Part shown: in pieces, positions 1-7,476 of the stretch
Layout of the letters: every line of letters starts with the position of its first letter
Position numbering within the stretch: position 1 is the first letter of the stretch
Assembly: GCA_045613945.1 (NCBI GenBank)
Contig: JAZLBZ010000086.1
Span: 1 to 64,000, forward strand
From: HGM04593 sp045613945
Lineage (GTDB): Bacteria; Bacteroidota; Bacteroidia; Bacteroidales; Bacteroidaceae
Direction of reading: 5' to 3'
DNA length: 64,000 nt
Notes under the pieces: generated by a model
Databases searched by the model: none
Seen by the model: only the letters and a program-made list of their open reading frames with translations
What the model was told of the DNA's origin: nothing
Position numbers and translations under genes: made by a program

Positions 1-278
1 CTGCTTAATCGAAGTATAGTAGATTAGCTTAATCCCTGCACCAGGTGCGGGGACGAGACATCACCCGGACGCTGTTGTTCCGAAGCAATCCGATACGGTG
101 GTGCAGGCAAATCGGGACTAACCATTGCAGGCCTCGATGCATTGGCGACATTCTTGAGGATAAGGCGCAGGTTGGCGGTCGCGGTCTTGCCTACGCTCGA
201 AAACCTTACCGATGACTAAGCGTGTAGAAAGCATATGGTTTCCCTGTTTGGACGAGGGTTCGACTCCCTCTAGCTCCA
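1..278 (+). ncRNA. ssrA: tmRNA, 3' part (5' end outside the window)
   Basis: tmRNA rescues stalled ribosomes: it acts as a tRNA and then as a short message that tags the stalled protein. The window opens inside the last codons of the tag frame: GCT at 3-5 and the stop TAA at 6-8, so the tag ends in Ala just before the stop. The pseudoknot region follows. The conserved CTAAGCGTGTAGAAAGC-type segment lies at about 216-234, and the T-arm and acceptor 3' strand at about 246-278. CCA is not encoded. The T-arm and acceptor part is duplicated at 2413-2446, which marks this gene as an integration site. The 5' half lies upstream and cannot be checked. Confidence 0.9.
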
Positions 279-282
279 CTTT
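245..282 (+). repeat. attL-like direct repeat (tmRNA 3' end)
   Basis: A 38-bp sequence covering the tmRNA T-arm and acceptor strand. It is repeated perfectly at 2413-2450. Duplication of a tmRNA or tRNA 3' end is the usual result of site-specific integration by a tyrosine recombinase, with the left copy keeping the RNA gene functional. Confidence 0.85.
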
Positions 283-312
283 TAACTGGGTAAAAATACC
301 CTGAAACAATAA

Positions 313-351
313 GAAAGGCATTGATAATCTGATAGATTACCAGTGTCTTTC
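313..351 (+). terminator. Stem-loop just downstream of tmRNA
   Basis: Imperfect 17-bp inverted repeat (313-329 with 335-351, 5-nt loop) followed by an AGTTTATTTT stretch. It probably ends tmRNA transcription and lies inside the island. A smaller perfect hairpin (288-292 with 297-301) precedes it. Confidence 0.5.
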
Positions 352-508
352 AGTTTATTTTGGAGTAAAAAACTCCGTTAAAAGTGGAGCATTAGCGAAC
401 TGATAGCAATCTCCTTATTTCATTGATAATCTTGTAGAGAAAACAGATAACTACCAAGAACGAATAAAACAAGAGTATAATATTTAGTAACCATATAATT
501 TAGTTAAA

Positions 509-619
509 ATGAGCGTAAAACATACATGTACCACTAGTGATTACATCGAATGGGATACAATGCTTAACTTGGTTCGCAGACTATACAAGGATAGTGGAAT
601 ACCATTATTCGTCCTCTGA
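509..619 (+). pseudogene. N-terminal remnant of a tyrosine recombinase/integrase
   Basis: A 36-codon frame starting at ATG 509 and ending at TGA 617-619. Its product contains the run TSDYIEWDTMLNLVRRLY. From memory of the family, this resembles the start of short catalytic-domain tyrosine recombinases of Bacteroides, which open with a (D/E)YxEWD-type motif and a helix ending in RxLY. Nothing after about residue 30 matches, and the catalytic R-H-R-Y residues are absent, so this would be a truncated relic of the enzyme that inserted the island. The family call rests on a short stretch and was not searched. Confidence 0.45.
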
Positions 620-620
620 A

Positions 621-718
621 AATACTTGTAGATACTCGAAAAATCTACAAGTATTTTTAATTTCGGGCTTTTCGCCCAGATTTCTTGTAAAAACATGTAG
701 ATATTTGAAAAATCTACA
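621..718. promoter_or_regulatory. Twin operator-like palindromes upstream of the Fic gene
   Basis: Two copies of TGTAGAT-N9-ATCTACA: 627-649, extended to 13-bp arms at 621-633 and 643-655, and 696-718. Their 9-nt spacers are nearly alike (ACTCGAAAA and ATTTGAAAA) and the copies are 69 bp apart. The second lies just before the -7 box at 729-736. Two matching palindromes over a promoter suggest binding sites for a repressor, plausibly the downstream Fic protein through its C-terminal winged helix. Confidence 0.6.
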
Positions 719-728
719 AGAATTTATA

Positions 729-736
729 TATATTTG
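729..736 (+). promoter_or_regulatory. Bacteroidetes-type -7 box for the Fic gene
   Basis: TATATTTG matches TAnnTTTG. The -33 region coincides with the right arm of the second palindrome (712-720). Transcription would start near 743, leaving about 80 nt of leader before ATG 826. Confidence 0.5.
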
Positions 737-825
737 CGATGAATTGTAAACACTGGGTGGTTTCACTGTGTAATTTATTACCAAGGATAATATTTAATCT
801 AGTGTTTGCCTCAAATGTCTGATTT

Positions 826-2130
826 ATGATTGAAAAATGTCCTATATTAAATAATGAGCAACTGCCGAAGGTATTTTCTCTATTGGAAAATCTCGAGATT
901 AAGAAATTCGTTGATGAAATCAATGAACAGTATCTGTATTGGAGTGATGTGAAGTACAAGAAGGGAACGACTGCTATTTCTGCAAATGAACTATGGCATT
1001 GTGTAAAAGCAACAAGGCAGATGCAGAGGACTACTGTATGGGATAAATATGGTATTGGATTTACATTGACAAACAGGATGCAGTATCTGTGTTATAATTT
1101 TGACATGCATTTTGGTGGTTCGTGGGGATATAGTTCTATTATACCCGAAAGTAGTAAGGAGCGTTATCTGGTTTCATCATTGATGGAGGAAGCGATTTCT
1201 TCAAGCCAGATGGAGGGTGCGGTTACTACAAGAAAGGTAGCAAAGGAAATGCTAAGAAAAGGTACTGTTCCGCACGGACGTTCTGAGCAAATGATTTATA
1301 ATAACTATGAGTGTATCAAATTCATCAAGGAACATAAAGATGTACCTTTCAGTAAGGAATTGTTGTTGAAGATTCATTCAATAATGACTTTCAAGACTCT
1401 GGAAAACCCAAGTGATGAAGGTTGTTTCAGAGAGCATAATAATATTGTGGTTGAGAATGCCATTACACACGAAACGGTACACACTCCACCAAACTATGAG
1501 GATATTCCTGAATTTATAGATTCATTAACCTCATTTATAAATAATGATTCCAACACCACATTCATACACCCGATAATCCGTGCTATCATCATTCATTTTA
1601 TGGTGGCATATATTCACCCATTTGTCAATGGTAACGGCAGAACTGCAAGGGCATTGTTTTATTGGTATATGCTTAAACAGGGATATTGGCTTACTGAATA
1701 CCTTTCAATATCAAGGGTAATTTATAAGTCTAAACCAAGTTATGAGAAATCATATCTATATACGGAGTGTGACAACAACGACATCGGTTACTTCATTACA
1801 TATAATTTGAAGGTTCTTGAACAGGCTTTTCTGGAATTGCAGAAGTACATTGACAAGAAGGTTAGTGAGCAGAACGCAGTTTCTGATTTTGTAAGGCTTG
1901 GTGAAATCAATGAACGTCAGGCAACGATTCTTTCACTGGTAAAGAATAATCCAAAGATTGTATTGACTATAAAAGAATTGCAAAACAGGTTCTCAGTCAG
2001 TCACCCTACTGTAAAATTGGATGTTGACGCACTGGTAGAAAAAGGTTTCTTGGATAAGATACCAGTAAATAAGGTGAAATCGAATTATGTAAAAGGACGT
2101 AATTTTGATGAATTGATTTCTGGTAACTGA
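826..2130 (+). CDS. Fic domain protein with C-terminal winged helix
   Basis: Fic proteins transfer AMP or a related group from a nucleotide to a target protein. This 434-residue protein has the Fic signature HPFVNGNGRTAR at residues 264-275. An inhibitory-helix motif (S/T)xxxE(G/N) appears as S126-xxx-E130-G131, so activity should be self-inhibited from the N-terminal side. A winged helix-turn-helix lies at about residues 363-420. The usual acidic residue of HPFx(D/E)GNGR, which holds the metal ion, is Asn268 here (codon AAT). The gene is the only intact one in the tmRNA island. Its promoter carries two palindromes that the winged helix could bind. The target protein is unknown. Confidence 0.9.
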   Translation: MIEKCPILNNEQLPKVFSLLENLEIKKFVDEINEQYLYWSDVKYKKGTTAISANELWHCVKATRQMQRTTVWDKYGIGFTLTNRMQYLCYNFDMHFGGSWGYSSIIPESSKERYLVSSLMEEAISSSQMEGAVTTRKVAKEMLRKGTVPHGRSEQMIYNNYECIKFIKEHKDVPFSKELLLKIHSIMTFKTLENPSDEGCFREHNNIVVENAITHETVHTPPNYEDIPEFIDSLTSFINNDSNTTFIHPIIRAIIIHFMVAYIHPFVNGNGRTARALFYWYMLKQGYWLTEYLSISRVIYKSKPSYEKSYLYTECDNNDIGYFITYNLKVLEQAFLELQKYIDKKVSEQNAVSDFVRLGEINERQATILSLVKNNPKIVLTIKELQNRFSVSHPTVKLDVDALVEKGFLDKIPVNKVKSNYVKGRNFDELISGN

Positions 2131-2149
2131 ATATCCTCTTAATCGTGTT

Positions 2150-2168
2150 AAACCTCTCAGAGGGGTTT
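2150..2168 (+). terminator. Hairpin after the Fic gene
   Basis: Arms 2150-2157 and 2161-2168 form 8 pairs (one G-U) with a 3-nt loop, 20 nt after the stop codon. There is no strong T-run, so termination is likely but not certain. Confidence 0.45.
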
Positions 2169-2412
2169 GCAATTTGCTTTATCAAGCATCTTTTACTTCA
2201 GATTTATTAAGAATATATTGATAATAGAAGTAATTTTATATCTTTGCGGTAACCGCGAAGATGTACTGCACTCGCGGTAAAATATTAAAGTACACTTTAT
2301 ATTTTGCTCGTTTGTGCATATCTTTGCAATTAAAGATTGTTGATTGATTTATTGCGTGCAAAATCTGCGACTAAGATTTATTTGACAATCGTAAGTGGTT
2401 GATATTCAGATT
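2169..2412. other. Gene-free right end of the tmRNA island
   Basis: No credible gene is seen. Two orphan promoter-like boxes of the form TATCTTTG occur near 2239 and 2320, together with a small GCGGT-A-ACCGC palindrome. They could be leftovers of a deleted gene or recombinase binding sites at the island end. Confidence 0.4.
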
Positions 2413-2450
2413 TGTTTGGACGAGGGTTCGACTCCCTCTAGCTCCACTTT
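2413..2450 (+). repeat. attR-like direct repeat (tmRNA 3' end)
   Basis: Perfect second copy of the 38 bp at 245-282. Together they bound a 2168-bp island (283-2450). The copy carries the tmRNA acceptor strand but no tmRNA body, so it is the displaced chromosomal end. Confidence 0.85.
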
Positions 2451-2470
2451 AAGAAAGCTTTATTTTGAAA

Positions 2471-2514
2471 CAAAACCGCTGATTATCAATTAATTGGCAG
2501 TTTTGTTTTTTATT
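2471..2514 (+). terminator. Probable original tmRNA terminator
   Basis: Interrupted inverted repeat (CAAAAC at 2471-2476 with GTTTTG at 2500-2505) followed by TTTTTTATTT. Its place just after the displaced tmRNA end suggests it served tmRNA before the island inserted. Confidence 0.5.
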
Positions 2515-3310
2515 TCACTACCACTTTTGCCGGCACCATCTGGGCTCTGTAGAAAAAAAGTGTGGATAAATTTATAATTTTAGGCAGTAGATTTTGCCAT
2601 TAATCAGTTGTCTAAGCAAAAAAAGTTATATCCGTGCAAATCTTTAGACAGTCCTCACACAATGGCCTGAAAACAAGCGGCCCTCCATAGGATTTTCAAC
2701 TTGGTTGAAATTACTTCCGCTCGCTGCAAAATCTCAAACCAAGTTTGGATTTTGCTCACTTACGCGTAACTTTCCGCCGTTGGCGAGAAATTGCCTTTGC
2801 AATGGAATACTCCGCGAACTTTACGTATACAATGGTAATATCAACAAAATACCGGCACCGTTGAATTTCACAACTTGAACCTGCTTGATTTTTGGATTTA
2901 GTGACAGGACTGTTCGCCCGCTAGTTAGGCGCTCGCTTGGCGAGTGACTAACTGAGGAAGTTCCGCATCACCCAAAAATCAAGCAGACAGTTCAAGTGGC
3001 AACACCTTTTCGACTGAGGGATGTTGCCCCCCCAACTCGTGAACAAAGAAAAGGTGGACTGAAATTCCCGTGTGCCGGAACCTTTTGGTTCTTTTCAGTT
3101 ATGAAAAGAACATATAGAACGACATGAAGAAAATATAAGTGAACAATCAAGGTTGAGGACTGCCGTTTGATAAGTTGCTTGCGCCGTAAAATAATACTAT
3201 AAGCGAATCAATATCCACACCTTTTTGCTACTAAACCACCATCTGTACCAAAGAAACACAACATTAATTACAAAAATCTGTACTTTTTATTCACAATTGT
3301 ACATTTACGC
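2515..3310. other. Gene-free, palindrome-rich intergenic region
   Basis: About 800 bp without a convincing reading frame. It contains several inverted repeats: a large nested hairpin (2874-2996, listed separately), a 9-bp-arm hairpin at 3088-3111, and short complementary pairs near 2610-2655 and 2695-2709. It may hold a structured RNA or the remains of a mobile element. I recognise no known RNA family in it. Confidence 0.5.
2874..2996. other. Large nested hairpin, possible structured RNA
   Basis: The outer stem pairs 2874-2895 with 2972-2996, about 21 pairs with a small bulge. Inside it, 2923-2936 pairs with 2940-2953 (12 of 14, 3-nt loop). A 123-nt fold of this size is unlikely by chance in a gene-free stretch. 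Strand and role are unknown. Confidence 0.5.
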
Positions 3311-3341
3311 TTTGCATAATTGCATATTTTGACTAAATTTG
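3311..3341 (+). promoter_or_regulatory. Promoter of the AraC-type regulator
   Basis: TTTG at 3311-3314, 19 nt, then TAAATTTG at 3334-3341: a full Bacteroidetes sigma-ABfr promoter. It lies downstream of the possible TTG start at 3320, so it supports the ATG at 3380. Confidence 0.65.
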
Positions 3342-3379
3342 CACCGCTCATTCAAAAGAAACAAACAACAAAGGGGATT

Positions 3380-4246
3380 ATGAACAACATATATCTGAAA
3401 AAACTACCGTTGCAGGGCTTTGCAACAACACAATCATCATTGCAGCAGTTTGTGCAGCACGTATACCAGTTGCAGCACACATCAATATTCTTTTGCCTCA
3501 GCGGCGAGGCGCTCTTCACCATCGACGGACAGAAGTACCGCTTCACCCCTGGACAGATAATCATTTGCCCCACAGGTTCGAACATCCTGCTGCTTGACAT
3601 CACAAGCGACTTCTCCTCGCGCCTGCTTGGCATATCGAAACACATTTGGCTTGGAGCGCGCAGTTCAATGCCCCCCGAGGCGGTGCAGGCTATTGAGTGC
3701 CGCACACACCAGGGCGGCAACAGCAATCTTGAGAAGGAATTCCTCGGCAACATATTCCGCCAGATAGACATTCTTGACATTGAGGCAAGCAGCAATGACG
3801 GGGACATGGACTACTGCCGCCAGAATGTAACCCTTGCCATCAACTCACTGCTGCTCTACATCCAGCGCATAAGCAAGGCACACCACTCACAGGCCAAAGA
3901 GCAGATCATTGAGAACAAGGACAAACTGTTCCATGAGTTCAGGGTGCTGCTCACCAACAACTTCCGCGAGGACAGGTCGGTGCAGTTCTATGCCGACAAG
4001 ATGGGTATCTCCACACGCCACCTGAACGCAATATGCCAACGCGCCAGCGGACAGAATGCAAAGGAGATAATCGACCACTTCACAATCATTGAACTCGAGG
4101 TGAGTCTCATATACACCCACAAGAGTTTCCAGGAACTTGTCAACGAGTTCCACTTCCCCGACCAGAGTTACCTGAACCGCTACTTCAAGCGACACACAGG
4201 CTACTCGCTGTCAGAGTTCCGCTCAAACGGAGTGATGGTAGATTAA
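3380..4246 (+). CDS. AraC family transcriptional regulator
   Basis: A 288-residue DNA-binding regulator. The N-terminal part (about 20-110) has the pattern of an AraC-type sensing cupin, including GEALFTIDGQKYRFTPGQI. The C-terminal 100 residues form the double helix-turn-helix of the AraC family, with the second helix pair ending in FPDQSYLNRYFKRHTGYSLSEFR. The start was set at ATG 3380 because a promoter lies just before it. The gene stands alone between a structured region and a minisatellite, so its target cannot be read from context. Confidence 0.88.
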   Translation: MNNIYLKKLPLQGFATTQSSLQQFVQHVYQLQHTSIFFCLSGEALFTIDGQKYRFTPGQIIICPTGSNILLLDITSDFSSRLLGISKHIWLGARSSMPPEAVQAIECRTHQGGNSNLEKEFLGNIFRQIDILDIEASSNDGDMDYCRQNVTLAINSLLLYIQRISKAHHSQAKEQIIENKDKLFHEFRVLLTNNFREDRSVQFYADKMGISTRHLNAICQRASGQNAKEIIDHFTIIELEVSLIYTHKSFQELVNEFHFPDQSYLNRYFKRHTGYSLSEFRSNGVMVD

Positions 4247-4392
4247 AGGTGAAAGGTGAAAGGTGAAAAGTGAAAACGGAAAGGCGAAAACGGAAAGGCG
4301 AAAACGGAAAGGCGAAAACGGAAAGGCGAAAGCGGAAAAGTGAAAACGGAAAGGTGAAAGCGGAAAGGTGAAAACGGAAAGGCGAAAGCGGA
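4246..4392. repeat. 14-bp minisatellite
   Basis: Tandem array of GAAAACGGAAAGGC and close variants (GAAAGCGGAAAGGT, GAAAACGGAAAAGT), led in by 7-bp GAAAGGT units. It begins at the stop codon of the AraC gene. It is open in several frames on both strands, which produces spurious low-complexity reading frames. Confidence 0.85.
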
Positions 4393-4430
4393 GCCAAAGT
4401 TTAGATAACAAAGAGTGTGGATAAACACAC

Positions 4431-4471
4431 AAAAAAATGATGACGAGCAATTTGCTCGTCATCATTTTTTA
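4431..4471. terminator. Bidirectional terminator
   Basis: Perfect inverted repeat (4436-4450 with 4452-4466) flanked by an A-run on the left and a T-run on the right. It fits termination from both strands, between the AraC gene and the leftward glyS operon. Confidence 0.8.
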
Positions 4472-4520
4472 TCAATGTAATACATTCCGTTTGTGTGGTA
4501 TTATCAATGCGTACTGATTT

Positions 4521-4667
4521 CAGCTATCACCTTTTTAGCCCAATTGACATAAAAGTTCTATAAAAAGTGGGAGAGCAAGGCTTGCGAAGTTTTTGGAAAT
4601 GGGAGTTTAGTTTCTCCTAAATGACCATTTACAAAAAACAAGCGTAACGCAGCTATCACCTTTTTAG
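4521..4667. repeat. 18-bp direct repeat pair in an intergenic gap
   Basis: CAGCTATCACCTTTTTAG occurs at 4521-4538 and 4650-4667. No gene is seen between the terminator and the DUF3467 stop. The pair may bound a small insertion. Confidence 0.55.
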
Positions 4668-4677
4668 TGAACTTTTA

Positions 4678-4980
4678 TCAGGCTTCAACCTTGAATGGTC
4701 CCCCCGGCACATACCCCGCACGCTCGGGCAGGCGTATCTCGCCAAACTGTGCCTCGTACCTCATGAGGTTATCCTGCAAGGCAAGAGCAAGGCGCTTTGC
4801 ATGCTCGGGAGTCATTACAATACGTGACTTCACCTTTGCCTTGTTAACACCCGGCATCATGCGCACGAAGTCAAGCACAAACTCCGATGTAGAGTGAGCA
4901 ATGATAGCAAGGTTAGCATATGTACCCTCGGCAATATCCTCCTTGAGTTCTATCTGCAGTTGATTTTCCTTCAGTTCCAT
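4678..4980 (-). CDS. DUF3467 domain protein
   Basis: A 100-residue protein of the DUF3467 family, common in Bacteroidetes and of unknown function. The family pattern is visible: YANLAIIAHSTSEFVLDFVRMMPG, shown here in pieces as YANLAIIAHS and FVLDFVRMMPG, then a TPEHAKRLALALQDN helix and a C-terminal motif near YVPGGPF. There is no signal peptide, so it should be cytoplasmic. It is the last gene of the leftward glyS operon, 14 bp after the FKBP gene. Confidence 0.8.
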   Translation of the reverse strand: MELKENQLQIELKEDIAEGTYANLAIIAHSTSEFVLDFVRMMPGVNKAKVKSRIVMTPEHAKRLALALQDNLMRYEAQFGEIRLPERAGYVPGGPFKVEA

Positions 4981-4994
4981 AACAGGTAAAGTAT

Positions 4995-5573
4995 TTAGCG
5001 ATGAAAAGAGACAAGGTTTATATCAAACACAAGCGATGAATAGGCAGGCACACCTGTTACAGACTTTGCGCCGTAGCCAAGTTGGTAAGGGATATAGACC
5101 ATCCATCTGTCGCCATCAACCATCTGCTGCACCGCAGTGTAGAAACCGGGAACAGTAGCCGACAGTTTCATGCCCACAGGCACATTGAACGAGGGGTTGA
5201 ACTCACCGCTGTAACTGCTGTCGAACTGATAGCCGTCGGGGTATGTATCCGATGGCATAAGACGGCCGCTGTAGTTTACCACCACACTGTCGGTAAAGAG
5301 CGGATGCCCGCTGCCGGTACCCGCCTCAAGTACCTGGCAATAGACATAGTACTCGTCGCCCCACACCTTTGTGGCATCAAGTCCCTCGGCAAGGAAAACC
5401 TTCCAGTCGCCATAGGCATTTTCACGCGCCACGTCGGCAATAGAGTCAATGAACTGCGTGTTGCGGCTCTGCCAGTTGTCAAACTCGCCGGCATCTGTTG
5501 TCTCCTCGCACGATGTCAGTCCCAAAAGGACCGACAAGGTGAGAGCGAATAATATCCTGATACTTTTCATCAT
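4995..5573 (-). CDS. FKBP-type peptidyl-prolyl isomerase lipoprotein
   Basis: Catalyses cis-trans isomerisation of X-Pro bonds in exported proteins. The 192-residue product has a lipoprotein signal with Cys22 (LLGLTSC), so it should be anchored to a membrane outside the cytoplasm. The C-terminal 110 residues show the FKBP core: DSVVVNYSGRLMPSD, the FNPSFNVPVG stretch, a WMVYIPYQLGYG motif, and a final SSLVFDINLVSF strand. Two ATG codons are adjacent (5573 and 5570) and either could be used. It lies 6 bp after glyS. Confidence 0.85.
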   Translation of the reverse strand: MMKSIRILFALTLSVLLGLTSCEETTDAGEFDNWQSRNTQFIDSIADVARENAYGDWKVFLAEGLDATKVWGDEYYVYCQVLEAGTGSGHPLFTDSVVVNYSGRLMPSDTYPDGYQFDSSYSGEFNPSFNVPVGMKLSATVPGFYTAVQQMVDGDRWMVYIPYQLGYGAKSVTGVPAYSSLVFDINLVSFHR

Positions 5574-5579
5574 CTGTTT

Positions 5580-7121
5580 TTATGACAATTTCTTCAAGAG
5601 CGATGTAATGCTTACATTATCCTGGATAATGTTGCGCAAGTCGCTGATAGCCACGCGGCGCTGCTCCATTGTGTCGCGCTCACGCAATGTTACCATGCCG
5701 TCCTCCAATGTCTGGTGGTCAACGGTAACACAGTAAGGAGTACCGATTGCGTCCATACGACGGTAACGCTTGCCGATAGAGTCTTTCTCCTCGTAATAAC
5801 AGTTGAAGTTGAACTTGAGTTCATTCATAATCTCACGAGCCTTCTCGGGCAGACCATCCTTCTTAACCAAAGGAAGCACAGCAAGTTTCACAGGAGCAAG
5901 GGCTGCAGGCAGGCGCAGAACAACGCGTGTCTCGCCATTCTCGAGTTGTTCCTCGCAGTATGATGCACACATCACGCTAAGGAACATACGGTCAACACCA
6001 ATTGATGTCTCAATCACGTATGGAACATAACTCTCGTTTGTCTCAGGGTCAAAATACTTGATATTCTTGCCCGAGAACTTCTCATGCTGGCTAAGGTCGA
6101 AGTTTGTACGTGAGTGGATACCCTCAACCTCCTTGAAACCGAATGGCATGCGGAACTCGATGTCTGTTGCTGCATTTGCATAGTGAGCGAGTTTCTCATG
6201 GTCGTGGTAGCGGTAAGCCTCGTCGCCAAAGCCAAGAGCCTTGTGCCATGCAAGACGTGTCTCCTTCCACTTGTTGAACCACTCGAGTTCGCTGCCGGGA
6301 CGTACGAAGAACTGCATCTCCATCTGCTCGAACTCGCGCATGCGGAAGATGAACTGGCGTGCAACAATCTCGTTGCGGAAAGCCTTACCAATCTGCGCAA
6401 TACCGAAAGGAACACGCATACGGCCGGTTTTCTGCACGTTCAGGTAGTTCACAAAGATACCCTGTGCAGTCTCGGGGCGAAGATAAACCTTCATTGCACC
6501 GTCGGCAGTAGAACCCATCTCGGTAGAGAACATAAGGTTGAACTGGCGCACCTCGGTCCAGTTACGTGTACCAGAGATTGGACATACGATTTCCTCGTCG
6601 ATGATAATCTGGCGAAGTTCCTCAAGGTTCATTTCGTTGAGTGCCTTAGCGAAACGAGCCTGCAGTGCATCGCGCTTCTCCTTCTCGGCAAGAACCTTTG
6701 GGTTAGTCTCCATGAAGAGTTCGCGGTTGAAAGAGTCGCCAAAGCGCTTTGCAGCCTTTGCAGCCTCTTTCTCCATCTTCTCCTCATACTTTGCAATCTG
6801 CTCCTCAATGAGAACATCGGCGCGATAGCGCTTCTTTGAGTCGCGGTTATCAATGAGAGGGTCATTGAACGCATCAACGTGACCCGAAGCCTTCCAAATT
6901 GTAGGATGCATGAAGATAGCCGAGTCGATACCCACGATATTGTCATGGAGCAACACCATGCTCTGCCACCAGTAGGTCTTTATATTATTCTTGAGTTCAA
7001 CACCCATCTGTCCGTAGTCATACACTGCGCCCAAGCCATCATAAATGTCGCTTGATGGGAACACGAAACCATACTCCTTGCAATGCGCAACTACTTTCTT
7101 GAAAACATCTTCCTGTGCCAT
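5580..7121 (-). CDS. glyS: Glycyl-tRNA synthetase (class II, alpha2 type)
   Basis: Charges tRNA-Gly with glycine using ATP. The 513-residue protein has the N-terminal class II features YGFVFPSSDIYDGLGAVYDY, motif 2 around IGKAFRNEI and FRMREFEQMEMQFF, and motif 3 around IETSIGVDRMFLSVM. The C-terminal anticodon-binding domain starts near LAPVKLAVLPLVKKDG. An insertion with many charged residues (about 100-165) follows motif 1, as in other eukaryote-like GlyRS. It is the first gene of a leftward operon with the FKBP and DUF3467 genes. Confidence 0.95.
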   Translation of the reverse strand: MAQEDVFKKVVAHCKEYGFVFPSSDIYDGLGAVYDYGQMGVELKNNIKTYWWQSMVLLHDNIVGIDSAIFMHPTIWKASGHVDAFNDPLIDNRDSKKRYRADVLIEEQIAKYEEKMEKEAAKAAKRFGDSFNRELFMETNPKVLAEKEKRDALQARFAKALNEMNLEELRQIIIDEEIVCPISGTRNWTEVRQFNLMFSTEMGSTADGAMKVYLRPETAQGIFVNYLNVQKTGRMRVPFGIAQIGKAFRNEIVARQFIFRMREFEQMEMQFFVRPGSELEWFNKWKETRLAWHKALGFGDEAYRYHDHEKLAHYANAATDIEFRMPFGFKEVEGIHSRTNFDLSQHEKFSGKNIKYFDPETNESYVPYVIETSIGVDRMFLSVMCASYCEEQLENGETRVVLRLPAALAPVKLAVLPLVKKDGLPEKAREIMNELKFNFNCYYEEKDSIGKRYRRMDAIGTPYCVTVDHQTLEDGMVTLRERDTMEQRRVAISDLRNIIQDNVSITSLLKKLS

Positions 7122-7164
7122 AGTCTTATTTTAGTTTATATTTTTACATTCTGCTTTTATCCCG

Positions 7165-7172
7165 CGAAGATA
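7165..7172 (-). promoter_or_regulatory. -7 box of the glyS operon
   Basis: On the minus strand this reads TATCTTCG, close to TAnnTTTG, 44 bp before the glyS start codon. The same TTCG variant appears before tRNA-Leu in this window. Confidence 0.45.
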
Positions 7173-7476
7173 ACAAAAATTCAGCAAAAAAGCCTGCTAC
7201 AGAACGCTTAATTAGTAAAATAACCTTAAAATAAGACAATAATTCAAGTGTCGGGCCCCAATTGTGCAAAGAAACTGCGCAAAAGGCTCATTCTTTTCTT
7301 TACCGCCCCATATTATCTGTCAGCAACATCTATATTTTACCTAAAGCAAAAGAGGGTGACCCAAAGTCATTTTACAAAGAGAACAAACCCTGCCAGAGCA
7401 TATTCTGACAGGGCTTGCTTGTTCTTAAACGGGGCTTTTGAGTCGGCCCCTTAATATTATCAGAGTTTCCGTTCCT
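7173..7476. other. Intergenic gap between glyS and the transglutaminase-like gene
   Basis: No gene is seen. On the minus strand, downstream of the gene ending at 7477, there are two hairpins: GGGGC/GCCCC near 7432-7452 and a longer interrupted stem at 7381-7424 (CCCTG-CAG with CTG-CAGGG). A segment near 7351-7376 (AGAGGGTGACCCAAAGTCAT) resembles one arm of the intergenic terminator at 44959-45007. Confidence 0.5.
7381..7424 (-). terminator. Hairpin after the transglutaminase-like gene
   Basis: Interrupted inverted repeat with outer arms GAACAA/TTGTTC and a core CCCTGCCAG/CTGACAGGG. It lies about 55-95 bp after the stop at 7477. No long T-run follows. Confidence 0.45.

Noticed and set aside
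537..749. A 70-codon plus frame through the palindromes
   Set aside because: It runs through the operator repeats and ends at the promoter; the 509-619 frame fits better.
2953..2968. Similarity of GAGGAAGTTCCG to the RNase P RNA conserved GAGGAAAGTCCG
   Set aside because: Only a dozen bases agree, and the rest of the hairpin lacks the other conserved RNase P regions.
3320..3379. Upstream TTG start for the AraC protein
   Set aside because: A full promoter (3311-3341) overlaps it, so the transcript starts later and ATG 3380 is used.
4246..4392. CRISPR array
   Set aside because: Units are 14 bp with no unique spacers; it is a tandem minisatellite.
4185..4465. Several Phe/Arg/Ser-rich minus-strand frames
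   Set aside because: They are translations of the 14-bp minisatellite, open only because the unit has no stop.
6114..6839. A 241-codon plus-strand frame opposite glyS
   Set aside because: glyS is a full, conserved gene on the other strand; this is its shadow.
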